A stretch of DNA of 64,000 nt from Lepus europaeus (GCF_033115175.1 NC_084836.1:66383297-66447296); one strand, 5' to 3'. Positions 1 to 10,640 are shown, numbered from the stretch's first letter. Made by a program: numbers and translations. Notes: generated by a model from the sequence alone, not told the origin.

Positions 1-28
1 AATAAAATAAATCTTTTTTTTTTTTAAA
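1..28 (+). mobile_element. 3' tail of a C-SINE cut by the window edge
   Basis: AATAAAATAAATCTTTTTTT resembles the AATAAATAAATCTT tail seen at the end of sense C-SINEs here. The body would lie before base 1. Confidence 0.35.
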
Positions 29-748
29 GGATCATATGGACAAGCACGCTAATATAACTCCTTTAGCCAAATTTTCATATAACCAGAGAGGTAGAAATAA
101 GCCACCTTAGATCCCACGATAAGAACTTCTAAAGTCTAAACGGGGAGGGGGGGAGGGAGAACAGAATAAAGAGTGTGAAGTAATAGTCCATAGTGCACGC
201 TAGCGCTATCAGGAATTCCAGAACTTCGATGGAATACTGATTCTTTATCCTGACAGACCTATATCATAGCGGCTATCAGGCGACGAAAGTAAAGAGAAAA
301 CGGCTTTCTTAAAGAAATCCAACAGGGAATTATCAACGGGAAGTCAAACTCTAAAATCCACCACGAGCGATCTGTGACAGCAAAACACTTGTACTAGAGC
401 TTGGGGCGAGTTTGGAGGTTTGGGGAAATTCAGATCGGGCCGTCATCCACAATGCCAGGAATCAGAGTACCCCAAAACAGCATGCCTGCGGTCCGATGCA
501 TCCTAGTGAAGTCGTGCGCTCCCTTCAACTTTCCACAGACTCGGAGCCCTCACCCCGCAGGGCTTCCTACTCGAACCCGAGGCGTTAGCTCCTGCACTAG
601 GCCACACACGTATCTCAGGGGCCAGCAGAACCTTCGGCCCCCGAGGACTACCCGGAACTCCCCTGTCTCCCCCTCCCGGTTTGGCCGGAACCCTGACTCC
701 CGACCCCTGTGCACACTGCATCAGCTCCGCAGCCCCTCCGGATCCTAC
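29..748 (-). other. COPZ1: Start of COPZ1 intron 1
   Basis: This is the beginning of COPZ1 intron 1 on the minus strand, starting with the donor at 748. It is GC-rich and CpG-bearing near the exon (about 500-750) and AT-rich further in. No repeat, RNA gene or further exon is recognisable. In human, MIR148B lies deeper in this intron; its hairpin is not present in this part. Confidence 0.6.
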
Positions 749-766
749 CAAAATCAGCGCCTCCAT
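749..766 (-). CDS. COPZ1: COPZ1 coding exon 1 (coatomer subunit zeta-1), start of gene only
   Basis: On the minus strand, ATG at 766-764 lies in CAAGATGGAGG and is followed by codons for M-E-A-L-I-L, then a donor GTAGG at 748-744. MEALIL is the N-terminus of zeta-1 COP, and in mammals the first intron follows exactly this codon. The protein is a small subunit of the F-subcomplex of COPI, the coat for Golgi-to-ER and intra-Golgi vesicles. The call is supported by the neighbour NFE2, which lies beside COPZ1 in human. Only six codons are present; the other exons lie beyond base 1. The much longer minus-strand reading frame running on from this ATG is intron read-through. The alternative, a chance MEALIL, is unlikely given the donor, the promoter type and the synteny. 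Confidence 0.85.
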
Positions 767-1110
767 CTTGCCCCGCAGCTGGTGCCGACGTGGAGTCGCA
801 CAAGCGACGCCGCCGCTGATTGGCCATAGGTCTTACTGAAACCCCACCTACGGTGACGGTCATTGGTTAAGAATAAGCCGGCCTTTGAGATATTGACCAA
901 TGAATGTCTTAGCTTGCTTAGCGGAAGGAAGGTGTCCATCCAAAAGGCGCAGGTATTTGATTGTCAGCTTGACTACTCAATAAAATGCCAAAACCTCACG
1001 ACAGAGTGGGGCGGGGAGGACCCGCGGGGCGGGATTGTTTCCATGGGGAACGGAGGAAGCGATTGCTGATTTTCAATTGGTGGGGCTGGGGACACGTGAT
1101 ACTGTGACCG
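767..1110 (-). promoter_or_regulatory. COPZ1: COPZ1 promoter: CCAAT boxes, CRE half-site, GC boxes, E-box
   Basis: Upstream of the COPZ1 start, CCAAT boxes on the minus strand are seen as ATTGG at 819-823, 862-866 and 1076-1080. A plus-oriented CCAAT is at 898-902. A TGACG CRE half-site is at 854-858, adjoining the second CCAAT box. GC-box-like GGGGCGGGG and GGGGCGGG lie around 1010-1035, and a perfect CACGTG E-box is at 1093-1098. No TATA box is evident. This is typical of a housekeeping CpG promoter. The factors (NF-Y, CREB/ATF, SP, USF/TFE types) are inferred from motifs only. Confidence 0.65.
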
Positions 1111-1311
1111 GACTAGTCCGCACTCCCTTTAGAGGGCGCTGTGCCCCCTTGGCCTTTAACAGCGGCCTCTGCCTGCCGGAATCCCACCGCAATTCTGTCC
1201 CCAGCGCCGCCACCTCTAGCCTCAGGCTCCTTCGGTTTTCTTTAGCAACCACGCTGAGAGTTGCCCAAAGGCCACCAGGAACTGATTGCCACAGCAACAG
1301 TCTCCCCCAGG

Positions 1312-1633
1312 GTTTTTTTGTTTTGTTTTGCTTTGTTTTTAAGATTTATTTATTTACTTGAGAGGTTGAGTTACAGAGAGGGAGAGACAGAGAGAGAGAG
1401 GTCTTCCATCTGCTGGTTCACTCCCCAAATGGCTGCAGTGGCCAGAGCTGGGTGGATCCAAAGCCAGGAGCCAGGAGTCAGGAGCTTCTGCGTCTCCCAC
1501 GCGGGTGCAGGGGTCCAAACACTTGGGCCATCTTCCGCTGCCATAGCAGAGAGCTGGATCGGAAGAGAAGCAGCCGGGATTAGCACCACAGGTGGATGCC
1601 TAACCTCCTATGTAGACCATACTGGCTCCCCTC
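1312..1633 (-). mobile_element. C-SINE, antisense
   Basis: It begins with the T-rich tail and AAGATTTATTTATTTACTTG, followed by (GA)n and the SINE body, and ends in a degraded 5' head near 1630. This is the first of the dense SINE series between COPZ1 and NFE2. Confidence 0.85.
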
Positions 1634-1639
1634 CCCTAG

Positions 1640-2300
1640 GTGTTGTGTCTCCTGCTGGGCCCAAGCATGGCTGAGAAGCCAGAAAGTCTCTAAAAGCAGA
1701 TTTTCTTTGGCTCAACCTGAAGCCGGATGTTGGAGCATTGGAGAGCAGAGAGGAGAGAGTAGGGGGGCAGAGGGGTAGAAGGATCAGAATGAGGGAGCAC
1801 AGGGAGTAGGGTGTGCGGTTTTCCCGTAGGGACAAGCATTGCAAAATGAGAAAAGAGAAGTTTGCCGAACGCAGGGATTTCACAATAGGGAAGGGTTTTA
1901 ATGAAGTCTGGCTCTCCCTTCCCTCTGTTCCCTGGTTCACAACCTCTCCCAGGTCGAGAACATCTATTACTTTAAAAATCACCCCCACCTCTGACATCTG
2001 CGACTTCCCAGCTCCCCAAGAAGAGAGTCTAAACTTCCCCTCGCTGGGGGGTTCTAATAGTTTCAGAGTAGAGTCAGAAAAAAAAAAAAAAAAAAAGAAT
2101 AAAACGATCCAGAATGAACTACAGAGCTAATATTACCATGAAAGAAAGTAAAATGATTTTCTGGTGAAGTCCCAAGAGACGGCCTCATCTGTGGCAGAGA
2201 TGGGGCCTGTGTCTTATGCCTGATGGGGAGTCGTCTGTACGTTTCGCACTGTGCTCAGCATCATATGTGGTGGGGCGACCTTGGCCTGGCAGTTTAACGA
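1640..2300. other. Intergenic DNA, nothing recognisable
   Basis: Apart from a poly(A) run at about 2079-2094 there is no exon, RNA gene or clear repeat. Confidence 0.5.
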
Positions 2301-2309
2301 TGCTAACAG

Positions 2310-2440
2310 CATCAGTCCCTTGTGGTGTGCCAGGCGCAGTGCTAAATCTGTGACTATATTACTATGTTCTTAAAACCTTTCTGAAGTACATGGCTATGCG
2401 ACCATTTTCCTTAGAGGTAAGAAAAGTGTTGCTTGGGTCC
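2310..2440 (+). repeat. MIR-like ancient SINE fragment
   Basis: It contains TGTGCCAGGCGCAGTGCTAA followed by a diverged CATTTTCCTTAGAGGTAAG stretch, resembling the middle and 3' part of the MIR consensus. It is highly diverged; the call comes from recognition, not alignment. Confidence 0.5.
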
Positions 2441-2511
2441 ATTAGCTGATCTGGCGGTCATACAATTATTATTCATGGGCAGTCACAGACAATGTGGTTC
2501 TAAAGTCATGT

Positions 2512-2795
2512 TCTTGGGACTGTCATCGTGGTGCAGCAGGTTAGGCTGCCACCTGTGACTCCAGCATCCCATGCCAGAGTGCTGGTTCGAGGCTTCGAGT
2601 CTCAGCTGTCCTGCTTCCGACACAGCATTCCTGCTAATGCAGCATTCTGGGAAAGCAGCAGACGATAACTCAAGTTTCTTAGGCCCCTGGCACGCATACG
2701 GGAGACCCAGATGGAATTCCAGGCTCCTGGTTTTCGCCTGGCCCACACCTGGCTATTGTGGCCATTTGAGGAGTGAACTAAAGAACAGAAGATCT
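2512..2795 (+). mobile_element. C-SINE, sense, older copy
   Basis: The head is degraded (TGTCATCGTGGTGCAGCAGG), followed by a body with GGTTCGAGGCTTCGAGTC and GGAGACCCAGATGGAATTCC. It ends in AGTGAACTAAAGAACAGAAG without a clean A-tail. Confidence 0.75.
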
Positions 2796-2846
2796 CGGGC
2801 CAGCGCTGTGGCACAGAGGGTTAAAGCCCTATTTGAAAGAATAGAG

Positions 2847-3178
2847 GCCGGGGCCGTGGCTCACTTGGCTAATCCTCCGCCTGCAGCACCAGCATCCCGG
2901 TTCTAGTCCCGGTTGGGGTGCCGGTTCTGTTCCGGTTCTCCTCTTTCAATCCAGCTCTCTGCTGTGGCCTAGGAAGGCAGTGGAGGATGGCCCAATTGCT
3001 TGGACCCTGCACCCGTATGGGAGACCAGGAGGAAGCATCTGGCTCCTGGCTTTGGATCGGCGCAGCGCACGGGCCATAGCAGCCATTTGGGGGATGAACC
3101 AACGGAAGTAGGACCTTTCTCTCTGTCTCTCTGTCTCTCACTGTCTGACTCTGCCTGTCAAAAAAAAAGAAAAAAAAA
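2847..3178 (+). mobile_element. C-SINE, sense, nested, 11-bp target duplication
   Basis: A full-length copy starts GGCCGGGGCCGTGGCTCACT and ends CTGCCTGTCA plus an A-rich tail. AAAGAATAGAG occurs at 2836-2846 and again at 3179-3189, a perfect target-site duplication. The insertion interrupts another SINE fragment whose head is at 2798-2830. Confidence 0.9.
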
Positions 3179-3244
3179 AAAGAATAGAGACTGTTACTTA
3201 AAAAAAAAATAGAAGATCTCTCTCTCTGTCACTCTGTTTCTTTT

Positions 3245-3582
3245 CTTTTTCTTTTTTTTTTTTTTTTAAGATTTATTTTATTTATTTGAAAGACAGAGTG
3301 ACAGAGAGAGGTAGAGACAGAGAGAGGTCTTCCATCCGCTGATTCACTCCCCAGATGGCCACCACGACCGGAGCTGCGTCCATCCGAAGCCAGGAGCCAG
3401 GAGCTTCTTCCAGGTTTCCCACGTGGGTGCAGGAGCCCAAGGACTTGGGCCATCTTCTACTGCTTTCCCAGGCCATAGAGGAGCTGGATCGGAAGTGGAG
3501 CAGCCAGGACTTGAACCAGCGCCCATATGGGATGCCGGCACTTCAGGCGGTAGCTTTACCCGCTACGCCACAGTGCTGGCCC
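3245..3582 (-). mobile_element. C-SINE, antisense
   Basis: It runs from a T-tail at 3245-3269 to the reversed head CCACAGTGCTGGCCCC at about 3582. It is full length. Confidence 0.88.
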
Positions 3583-3627
3583 CTTACTTTATTTTTTTAA
3601 ATATTTATTTGAAACAGAGCGACATTC

Positions 3628-3960
3628 GGGCTGGTTCTGTGGCGCAGTGGGTTAATGCCCTGGCCTGAAGCGCCGGCAACCCATATCGGTGCTGGTTCTA
3701 GTCCTAGCTGCTCCACTTCCAATCCAGCTCTGCTGTGGCCTGGGAAAGCAGTGGAAGATGGCTCAAGTCCTTGGGCCCCTGCACTCCTGTGGGAGACCTT
3801 GAAGAAGCTCCTGGCTCCTGGCTTCTGATCAGCCCATCTCCAGCCACTGCTGCCATTTGGAGAGTGAACCAGTGGATGGAAGACTTCCTCTCTCTCTGCC
3901 TCTGCCTTCTCTGTAACTCTGCCTTCCAAATAAATAAGTACATCTTAAAAAATAAAAATA
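3628..3960 (+). mobile_element. C-SINE, sense
   Basis: The head is GGGCTGGTTCTGTGGCGCAG and the tail is AAATAAATAAGTACATCTTA. It is full length. Confidence 0.88.
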
Positions 3961-4261
3961 AAATCAAGTCGCTCCCACCGACAATTCACTCCCCTGTTTT
4001 GTGGTGTGGTACAGCCTCTCTTGTGTCCCAGGCATACCTAAAGGACCTTACCTGGGTTCTGCAGGGACCCTGAGGTGGGAAACCCTGTGATGTGGTGGTT
4101 GCTTCAGGAGCCTGGTTGGCTCCTCCTCCTTTAATTGGGAGTACTGACTGATTTTCACACCCATTGTTCCAGAACATGATTCATAGCTGTCCTGCCTACT
4201 GGATAATTATGCTGTAAGAGAAAGACTGCTGGCTGGATTGGAGAGTTTAAATATTTTTGTT

Positions 4262-4579
4262 TGTATTATGTTTTATTTATTTGAAAAGCAGAGTCAGAAA
4301 GAGAGAGAGAGATCTTCTATCTGCTGGTTTACTCCCCAAATGGCCACAATGGCCAGGACTGGGCCAGGCCAAAGCAAGGAACCAGGAACCTCATCCAGGT
4401 CTCACACATGGGTGCAGGGACCTAAGCACTTGGTCTATCCTCTGCTGCTTTCTCAGGCACATTAGCCTACTAAGTAGCTGGATTGGAAATGGAGTAGCTG
4501 AGACTCGACCCGGGCCCTATATGGGGTGCCAGCGTGACAAGTGATGGCTCAACCTGCTATGCCACAGTGCTGGCCCCCT
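4262..4579 (-). mobile_element. C-SINE, antisense
   Basis: It starts TTTTATTTATTTGAAAAGCA and ends in the reversed head GCCACAGTGCTGGCCCCC. Confidence 0.87.
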
Positions 4580-4599
4580 TAAAACTTTTTTTTTTAAAA

Positions 4600-4835
4600 A
4601 AAAGCAAAACCAAAGTCTTCTCCCTTGCAGAGCCTTCCCTGATGTCCTGCGGTGGAACCGGACACCTCCTCCTTGCAGGCATCATAGACTGATCATAGCC
4701 GTAGTGCACACAGTATAACAGGTCAGTCTAACTCGTGAGGCTCACACCCCACCCCAAGCGTGCACTTCATCCCATTATTTTATGTCCTTAGCACCCAGTA
4801 TTCAGTGTTTACTGAGTGAGGTGAATGTTTGCGAA
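4600..4835 (+). repeat. L2-like LINE 3' fragment
   Basis: GAGCCTTCCCTGATGTCCTG, then CATCCCATTATTTTATGTCC and TTAGCACCCAGTATTCAGTG, resemble the L2 3' end in sense orientation. It is old and diverged. The following stretch to 5150 is unique and shows nothing recognisable. Confidence 0.45.
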
Positions 4836-5154
4836 AATGTCAGCCGCAAAGACGAATGTGTACTGCAAAGGGTGACGCAGGATTAAATGCTAACTCAGGG
4901 ACAAAGATACTAAGAAGGGAACAATCCCTGGGGATCAGTGTGGGGGGAGCAATGGAAAGGGGGTGTTAAGCCTGGACTTGATTCATTCATGCTTTGATGG
5001 CATCATAGACAGGGTTTGGTGTGAATGTACACACAGAGGCTGTAATATGCAAGAATATGTAAGAATTTAAAAGAAATTAGTTATGGCAAAATGTAAGATA
5101 AAGTTTACTATTTTAAACAATTTCTAAGTGTACAGTAGCATAATTACATTCACT

Positions 5155-5482
5155 TTTTAATTTTTTTAATTTATTTGACAGGTAGAGTTATAGACAGTGT
5201 GAGAGAGAGACAGAGAGAAAGGTCTTCCTTTCTTGGGGTCACCCCCCAAATGGCTGCTACTGCTGGCGCACTGCACCGATCCGAAGCCAGGAGCCAGGTG
5301 CTTCCTCCTGGTCTCCCATGTGGGTGCAGGGTCCAAGCACTTGGGCCATCCTTCACTGCCCTCCTGGGCCACAGCAGAGAGCTGGACTGGAAGAGGAGCA
5401 ACTGGCACTAGAACCCGGTGCCCATATGGGATGCCGGCGCCGCAGGCAGAGGATTAGCCTAGTGAGCCACGGCGCCAGGCCC
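5155..5482 (-). mobile_element. C-SINE, antisense (CTGTCAAAT-tail type)
   Basis: It carries TTTGACAGGTAGAGTTATAG at its tail side and ends GCCACGGCGCCAGGCCC. Confidence 0.87.
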
Positions 5483-5826
5483 ACTTTTTTTTTTTTTTTT
5501 TTTTTAGATGTATTTATTTATTTGACAGAGTTACAAAGAGAAGGGGATGAGACAGACAGAGAGATCTTCCATCTGCTGGTTCACTCCCCAAATCTTTGCA
5601 ACAGCTGAAGCTGGGCCAAGCCGAAGCCAGGAGCCGGGAGCTCCATCCTGGTCTCCCATGTGGTGGCAGGGACCCAAGTATCTGAGCCATCTGCCACTGC
5701 TTTTCCCAAGTTCTTTGGCAGGGAGCTGGATCAGAAGTGGAGCAACCAGGACTAGAGTCAGTGCTCCTATGCGATGCCGGCGTCACAGGCAGCAGTTTTA
5801 GTAGTTATGCCACAACATCAGCCGAC
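5483..5826 (-). mobile_element. C-SINE, antisense, directly abutting the previous copy
   Basis: A T-run at 5486-5505 is followed by AGATGTATTTATTTATTTG. It ends GCCACAACATCAGCCGACC. It sits back to back with the preceding copy with no unique spacer. Confidence 0.86.
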
Positions 5827-5835
5827 CATATTCAT

Positions 5836-6300
5836 ATTAAAAAAAATATATTTATTTATTTGAAAGGCAGAGTTACAGAGAGAGAGAGAAGGAGAGTGAG
5901 GAAGAGAGATCTCTGTCTGCTGGTTCACTCCCCATATGGCCACCACACATCTGGCTAGGCCAGGTGGAAGCCAGGAGCTATGTCTCCTCCCTGGGTGACA
6001 GGGGCCCAAGCCCTTGGGCCATTCTTCTGCTGCCTTCCCAGGCACATTAGAAGGTGGCTAGATGGGAAGTGGAACAGCTAGGACTCAAGCCAATGCTCTT
6101 ATGGGAACTCCATCTGGGTCTCCCATGTGGGTGGTAGGGGTCCAAAGACGTGGGCCGTCTTCCACCACTTTTCCAGGTGCATTGATGGAGAGCTGCATGA
6201 GAAGTGGAACAGCCGGGACTCAAACCATTGCTTTGATATGGGATGCCAGAGTAGCAGATGGCAGCTTCACCTGCTTTGTCACGATGCCCATCCTCCCTAT
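5836..6300 (-). mobile_element. Two antisense C-SINE pieces joined
   Basis: The first piece (to about 6105) has the tail and body. At about 6107 the sequence jumps back to the mid-body motif AACTCCATCTGGGTCTCCCA and runs to a degraded head near 6290. This is a partial duplication or two overlapping old copies. Confidence 0.7.
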
Positions 6301-6302
6301 AT

Positions 6303-6600
6303 CTTTTTAAAGTTTATTTTCATTTTATTTGAAATGCAGAAAGAAAAAATAGATGAAGAGAGACCTTCTATCCACTCCCCAAATGCCCACAAAGGCCAGG
6401 GCTGGGCCAGCCTGAAGCCAGGAGCCTGGAACCCAAATTGGGACTCCTATGTGGGTGGCAGGGACCCAATACTTGAGCTATCACCTGCTGTCTTCCAGGG
6501 TGTGCACTAGCAGGTAACTAGACAGGAAGCAGAATGGCCGGGACTGAAGCCACACACTGATATAGGATACTGGCATCCCAAGCAGGAGACTTAACTGGGG
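6303..6600 (-). mobile_element. C-SINE, antisense, old
   Basis: It starts TTTTTAAAGTTTATTTTCAT and continues with the GAAGCCAGGAGCCTGGAACC body and a degraded head. It is more diverged than its neighbours. Confidence 0.75.
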
Positions 6601-6801
6601 CGCTGAATTTTTACCACTCCCCCCACCTCTCATTGTCTTTTGTTTGTTTGTTTCTTCCCACAATGTTTTTGATTTCCAGTTTTCCACTTACTCTCATACA
6701 TCCAAGCTGTGAAATAATATGTGAGTAGGAAAATGGAATGTTAGCTCTGTATATGTTAAAACCCATTATGTTCCCTAGTCTTGTATATAAGACACCTATA
6801 A

Positions 6802-7088
6802 GGCCGGCGCCGTGGCTCAACAAGCTAATCCTCCGCCTAGCGGCGCCAGCACACCTGGTTCTAGTCCCGGTCGGGGCGCCAGATTCTGTCCCGGTTGCCC
6901 CTCTTCCAGGCCAACTCTCTGCCATGGCCCAGGAGTGCAGTGGAGGATGGTCCAAGTGCTTGGGCCCTGCACCCCCATGGGAGATGAGGAGAAGCACCTG
7001 GCTCCTGCCTTCGGAACAGCGCGGTGCGCTGGCCTCAGCGCGCCAGCCGCGGCAGCCATTGGAGGGTGAACCAATGGCAAAAGGAAGA

Positions 7089-7134
<46 letters not shown>

Positions 7135-7171
7135 CACTCTGCCTGTCAAAAAGTAAAAAAAAAAAAAAAAA
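6802..7171 (+). mobile_element. Young full-length C-SINE, sense, 13-bp target duplication
   Basis: The head is GGCCGGCGCCGTGGCTCAAC. TGGCTCAACAAGC fits a pol III A box and GGTTCTAGTCC is close to a B box. A (TC)n block at about 7101-7128 precedes CTGCCTGTCA and the A-tail. AAGACACCTATAA is found at 6789-6801 and 7172-7184. The perfect duplication and intact boxes mark a recent insertion. Confidence 0.93.
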
Positions 7172-7198
7172 AAGACACCTATAAAGACTTAAGTTTCA

Positions 7199-7512
7199 GG
7201 CCCAGGGCTGTGGCGTCATGCCTCCAGTGCCGGCATCACATACGGGTGCCAGTTGAAGTCTTGGTTGCTCCACTCTGATCCAGCTCTCTGCTATGGCCTG
7301 GGAAAGCAGCAGAAGATGGCCAAGTCCTTGGGCCCCTGCACCTTTGTGGGAGACCAGAAGAAACTACTGGCTCCTGGCCTCGGATCAGCCCAGCTCTGGC
7401 CATCGCAACCATTTAGGGGAGTGAACCAGAGGAATCAAAACTTCTCTCTTTCTCTCTGCCTCTGTCTCTGTAATTCTGCCTTTCAAATAAGTAATCTTTT
7501 AAAAAAAATACT
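7199..7512 (+). mobile_element. C-SINE, sense
   Basis: The head is shortened (GGCCCAGGGCTGTGGCGTCA). The body and tail TTTCAAATAAGTAATCTTTT are intact. Confidence 0.83.
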
Positions 7513-8338
7513 TAAGTTGAGCAATAAATAATATCACTATGACAATTCTAAAATAAATGTTATATCATTGAAATGTTTGCAGAATTGGCAAGCTGGGACT
7601 TAATGGGTTAACCTGGAGAAGTAGCAATGGTAGAGTAATGTATAGGGTACTGTTAGGCACGAAGTCAGAAATTAGCCTGTGTGTGTGTCCTGCCTCAGAA
7701 GCACAAGGTGGAAGCAGCCCTACAGAGTCCTGCCCACACCCTGATAACTGTACAGGTGGTCCCAGGCTTCCCCCCGGGGAAGGCACCCTAGGGGAATCCT
7801 CTCTGCCCAGGGGCCAAGTGTGCTCCCCAGTCTGATAACACTGGGTAATACAACCTGGGAAGGAATTTTACCTGTTTCACACCCAGCAAACCCTTTGTCC
7901 AGGAGAAGATGAGGGATGAGAGATGGGGGAAGGAAGAACTGGACCCCATTCCCTTCTAAGCCGCAGTCTGAACACAAACAGCATGCTCAGTGCTCAGCCT
8001 CTGCTCTTTCCTGAGCTGCTGCCTGGCCTGTCAGGTGTCTTCCCTCCATCAAACCGGGTAGCCCGGCTTTCCCAGCCTGAATGAGCAGGCACTCTCTCTC
8101 TGTCTGGAGAGATGCACATCCGTTCTCACAGATGCCCCACCCCATTAAACCTTGCACCTTCCTGCCGCTCCTCTCTGTCTCACAGCATCCACACTGAGGA
8201 GTGAGGGACAGGAAGCTCAGTAGGATGGCCAAGGGGATATCTGATAAAAGACCTCAAGAAGTCAGGGAATGAGCTGCATGGATATGTGGCTGAAGAGCAG
8301 TCCAGGCAGAAAGAACGTAGGAAAAAGCGTTCAAGAGG
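7513..8338. other. Unique intergenic DNA
   Basis: There is no SINE and no convincing exon. Short reading frames here have no recognisable protein. It could hold regulatory sequence, but nothing specific is visible. Confidence 0.4.
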
Positions 8339-8340
8339 AG

Positions 8341-8652
8341 TATTTTTTTTTTAAATTATGTTATTTATTTGAAAGGCAGTTACAGAGAGCCGGGGGGGGG
8401 GGGACACAGAGAGAGAGAGAAGTCTTCCATCTGCTGGTTCACTCCCCAAATGGCCGTTGCAGCTGGAGATGGAGCCTGGACCATCTATCTGAAGCCAGGA
8501 GCCTGGACCTTCTTCTGGGTCTCCCACATGGGTGCAGGGAACCAAGCACTTGGGCCATCCTCCGCTGCCTTCCCAGATGCATTAGCAAGGAGCTGGATCA
8601 GAAGTGGAGCACCTGTGACTCGAACTGGCACCCATGTGGGATGCTAGTGCAT
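8341..8652 (-). mobile_element. C-SINE, antisense, with poly(G) run
   Basis: The (GA)n block is interrupted by a run of about 12 G at 8392-8403. The head side ends near GGATGCTAGTGCATCC. Confidence 0.85.
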
Positions 8653-8915
8653 CCTCCGTCTATTGGCTTACTCCCCAAAATGGTCACCATAGCCAGGGCT
8701 GGGCCAGGCCAAAGCCAGGAGCCAGAAACTACATCCAGGACTCCCATGTAGGTGGCGGGGACCCAGTTCCTTGGGCCATCTTCCATTGCTTTCCCAGGCA
8801 CACCAGCAGGGAACTGGATGGGAAGCAGTGTAGCCAGGCCCTGATCCAGAACTCCATTATGGAATGCTAGCATCCCAGCAAGAGGCTTAACCTGATGCAC
8901 CACAACACTGGCCCC
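8653..8915 (-). mobile_element. C-SINE body and head, antisense, lacking its tail
   Basis: It begins in the body at TCCGTCTATTGGCTTACTCC, directly after the previous copy, and ends ACCACAACACTGGCCCC. The tail-side third is missing. Confidence 0.8.
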
Positions 8916-8955
8916 AGAAATAGCATTTAATTTTTAAAAAATTGTTATTTATTAA

Positions 8956-9268
8956 GTTTTTTTTTTAATTTTTTTATTTTTGACAGGCAGAGTGGACAGT
9001 GAGAGAGAGACAGAGAGAAAGGTCTTCCTTTTGCCGTTGGTTCACCCTCCAATGGCCGCCGCGGTAGCGCGCTGTGGCCAGCGCACCACGCTGATCCGAT
9101 GGCAGGAGCCAGGTGCTTATCCTGGTCTCCCATGGGGTGCAGGGCCCAAGCACTTGGGCCATCCTCCACTGCACTCCCTGGCCACAGCAGAGAGCTGGCC
9201 TGGAAGAGGGGCAACCGGGACAGGATCGGTGCCCCGACCGGGACTAGAACCCGGTGTGCCGACAGATG
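8956..9268 (-). mobile_element. C-SINE, antisense, head truncated
   Basis: A T-rich tail is followed by TGACAGGCAGAGTGGACAGT. It breaks off after AGAACCCGGTGTGCCGAC rather than reaching the usual GTGGCGCCGGCC head. Confidence 0.82.
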
Positions 9269-9812
9269 GGCAGAGAGAGGCCAAGCCTGTATCTGCTGGA
9301 ACTCCATCTGGGCTTCCCACATGGGTGTCAGGAACCAAAACTCTTAAGCCATTATCTGCTACCTTCCCAGATGCAATAGTAGGGAACTAGATAAGAAGCA
9401 GGGTAGCTGGGGGCAGGTGCTGTGGTGTAGCTGGTAAAGCTGCTGCCTGCAGTTCCGGCATCCCATATGAATGCCGGTTCAAGTCCTGGTTGCTCCATTT
9501 CTGATCCAGCTCTCTGCTATGGCCTGGGAAAGCAATAGAAGATGGCCAAACTCCTTGGGTCCCGCACCCACGTGGGAGATCCAGAAGATGCTCCTAGCTC
9601 CTGGCTCCTGGCTTCATACTGGTGCAGCTCCAAGTGTTGTGGTCATTTGGGGAGTGAACCAGCGGATGAAAGACCTCTGCCTCTGTCTCTCTGTAACTCT
9701 GCCTTTCAAATAAATAAATGAATCTTTAAAAAAGGAGAAGCAGGGTAGCTGTGATTCCAACCAACACTCCAATAAGGGCTGCAGGCCTGCTGGACCACAA
9801 TGCTTGTTCCTT
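9269..9812 (-). mobile_element. Old antisense C-SINE split by a younger one
   Basis: Host pieces 9269-9409 and 9752-9812 read as one antisense SINE when 9410-9735 and one copy of its duplicated site are taken out. The junction sequence runs on as a normal SINE head region. Confidence 0.75.
9410..9735 (+). mobile_element. C-SINE, sense, nested, 16-bp perfect target duplication
   Basis: The head is GGGGCAGGTGCTGTGGTGTA and the tail is AATAAATAAATGAATCTTTA. AGAAGCAGGGTAGCTG occurs at 9394-9409 and 9736-9751. It is inserted into an older antisense SINE. Confidence 0.92.
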
Positions 9813-9819
9813 GTTTTGT

Positions 9820-10095
9820 TTTAATATATATACAATCGTCCTAGTGGGTATGAAGTGGTGTCTCATTGTGGTTTTGATTTGCATTTTCCTAATGACTAAT
9901 GATTTTAACATCTTTTTGTGTTCTTGTTGCTTATTTGCATATCTCTTGGGAGCATTGTCTGTTCATGTCTCTTATCTATTTTTAGGTTGGGTTGTTTGTT
10001 GATTTGTTGTTGAGTTGTAAAGTTCTTTATATATTCTAGCTACCAGACTCTTGTCAAATATATGCATTGTGGTTCTCTTCTGTGTGCTGTGTGGA
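9820..10095 (+). mobile_element. L1 LINE 3'-end fragment
   Basis: It contains CATTGTGGTTTTGATTTGCA, then TTGGGTTGTTTGTTGATTTG and GTAAAGTTCTTTATATATTC. These are landmarks of the 3' region of old mammalian L1 elements. It is a short, diverged, non-coding fragment. Confidence 0.75.
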
Positions 10096-10640
10096 AGCAA
10101 TTTTATGATTATCGATTCTGACAGCTTTGTGTGCAGAAAGGACTAGAAGAGAGATGGGAAGCAAAAGGCCCACTAGGAAGCCATTGCACTTCCTCACGTG
10201 ACAGTGAACACCAAGCAGCAGCAGTTAAAAAGTGTCCCCCGAAGAGTGTGCACCACGAGTGAAAGTAGGAAAAGCCAATGTGTGATGGATGAGATCTGTC
10301 ATTTGTAGAAGTTTGCTGATGGCCTGGGTTCAGTTCAGGAAAGTGTAATTCTATCAACATACCCAAGGTTCTAGAAACCCAATCACTTAAAGTAAAACGG
10401 CTGCAACCCTAACACAATAAACTTTAGGCCAATCAATTTTAATAAAATGGCTGAAAGGAATATGAACAGAATCAATTATATGAACTTGGCTAGAACTGAA
10501 ATCCAATCAATTGAATTGCACCTTGTCTTCCTAGAAGGAAGGAAAGGGAGGCAGTATGCAAAGAATTCCCCTGACCCCGCCCCCCCATCATCAGTATTTC
10601 TCCAGCAGCATTTAGAAGATGTTCCCTGTGTGGCCAACAC
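10096..10640. other. Unique intergenic DNA
   Basis: AT-rich sequence with no recognisable gene or repeat. Confidence 0.4.

Noticed and set aside
503-748. 87-codon minus frame starting MEALIL
   Set aside because: Only the first six codons are COPZ1. The rest follows a GTAGG donor and is intron.
1-748. MIR148B, expected in COPZ1 intron 1
   Set aside because: Only the first 748 bp of the intron are in the window and no miRNA-like hairpin with its seed is visible. In human it lies much deeper.
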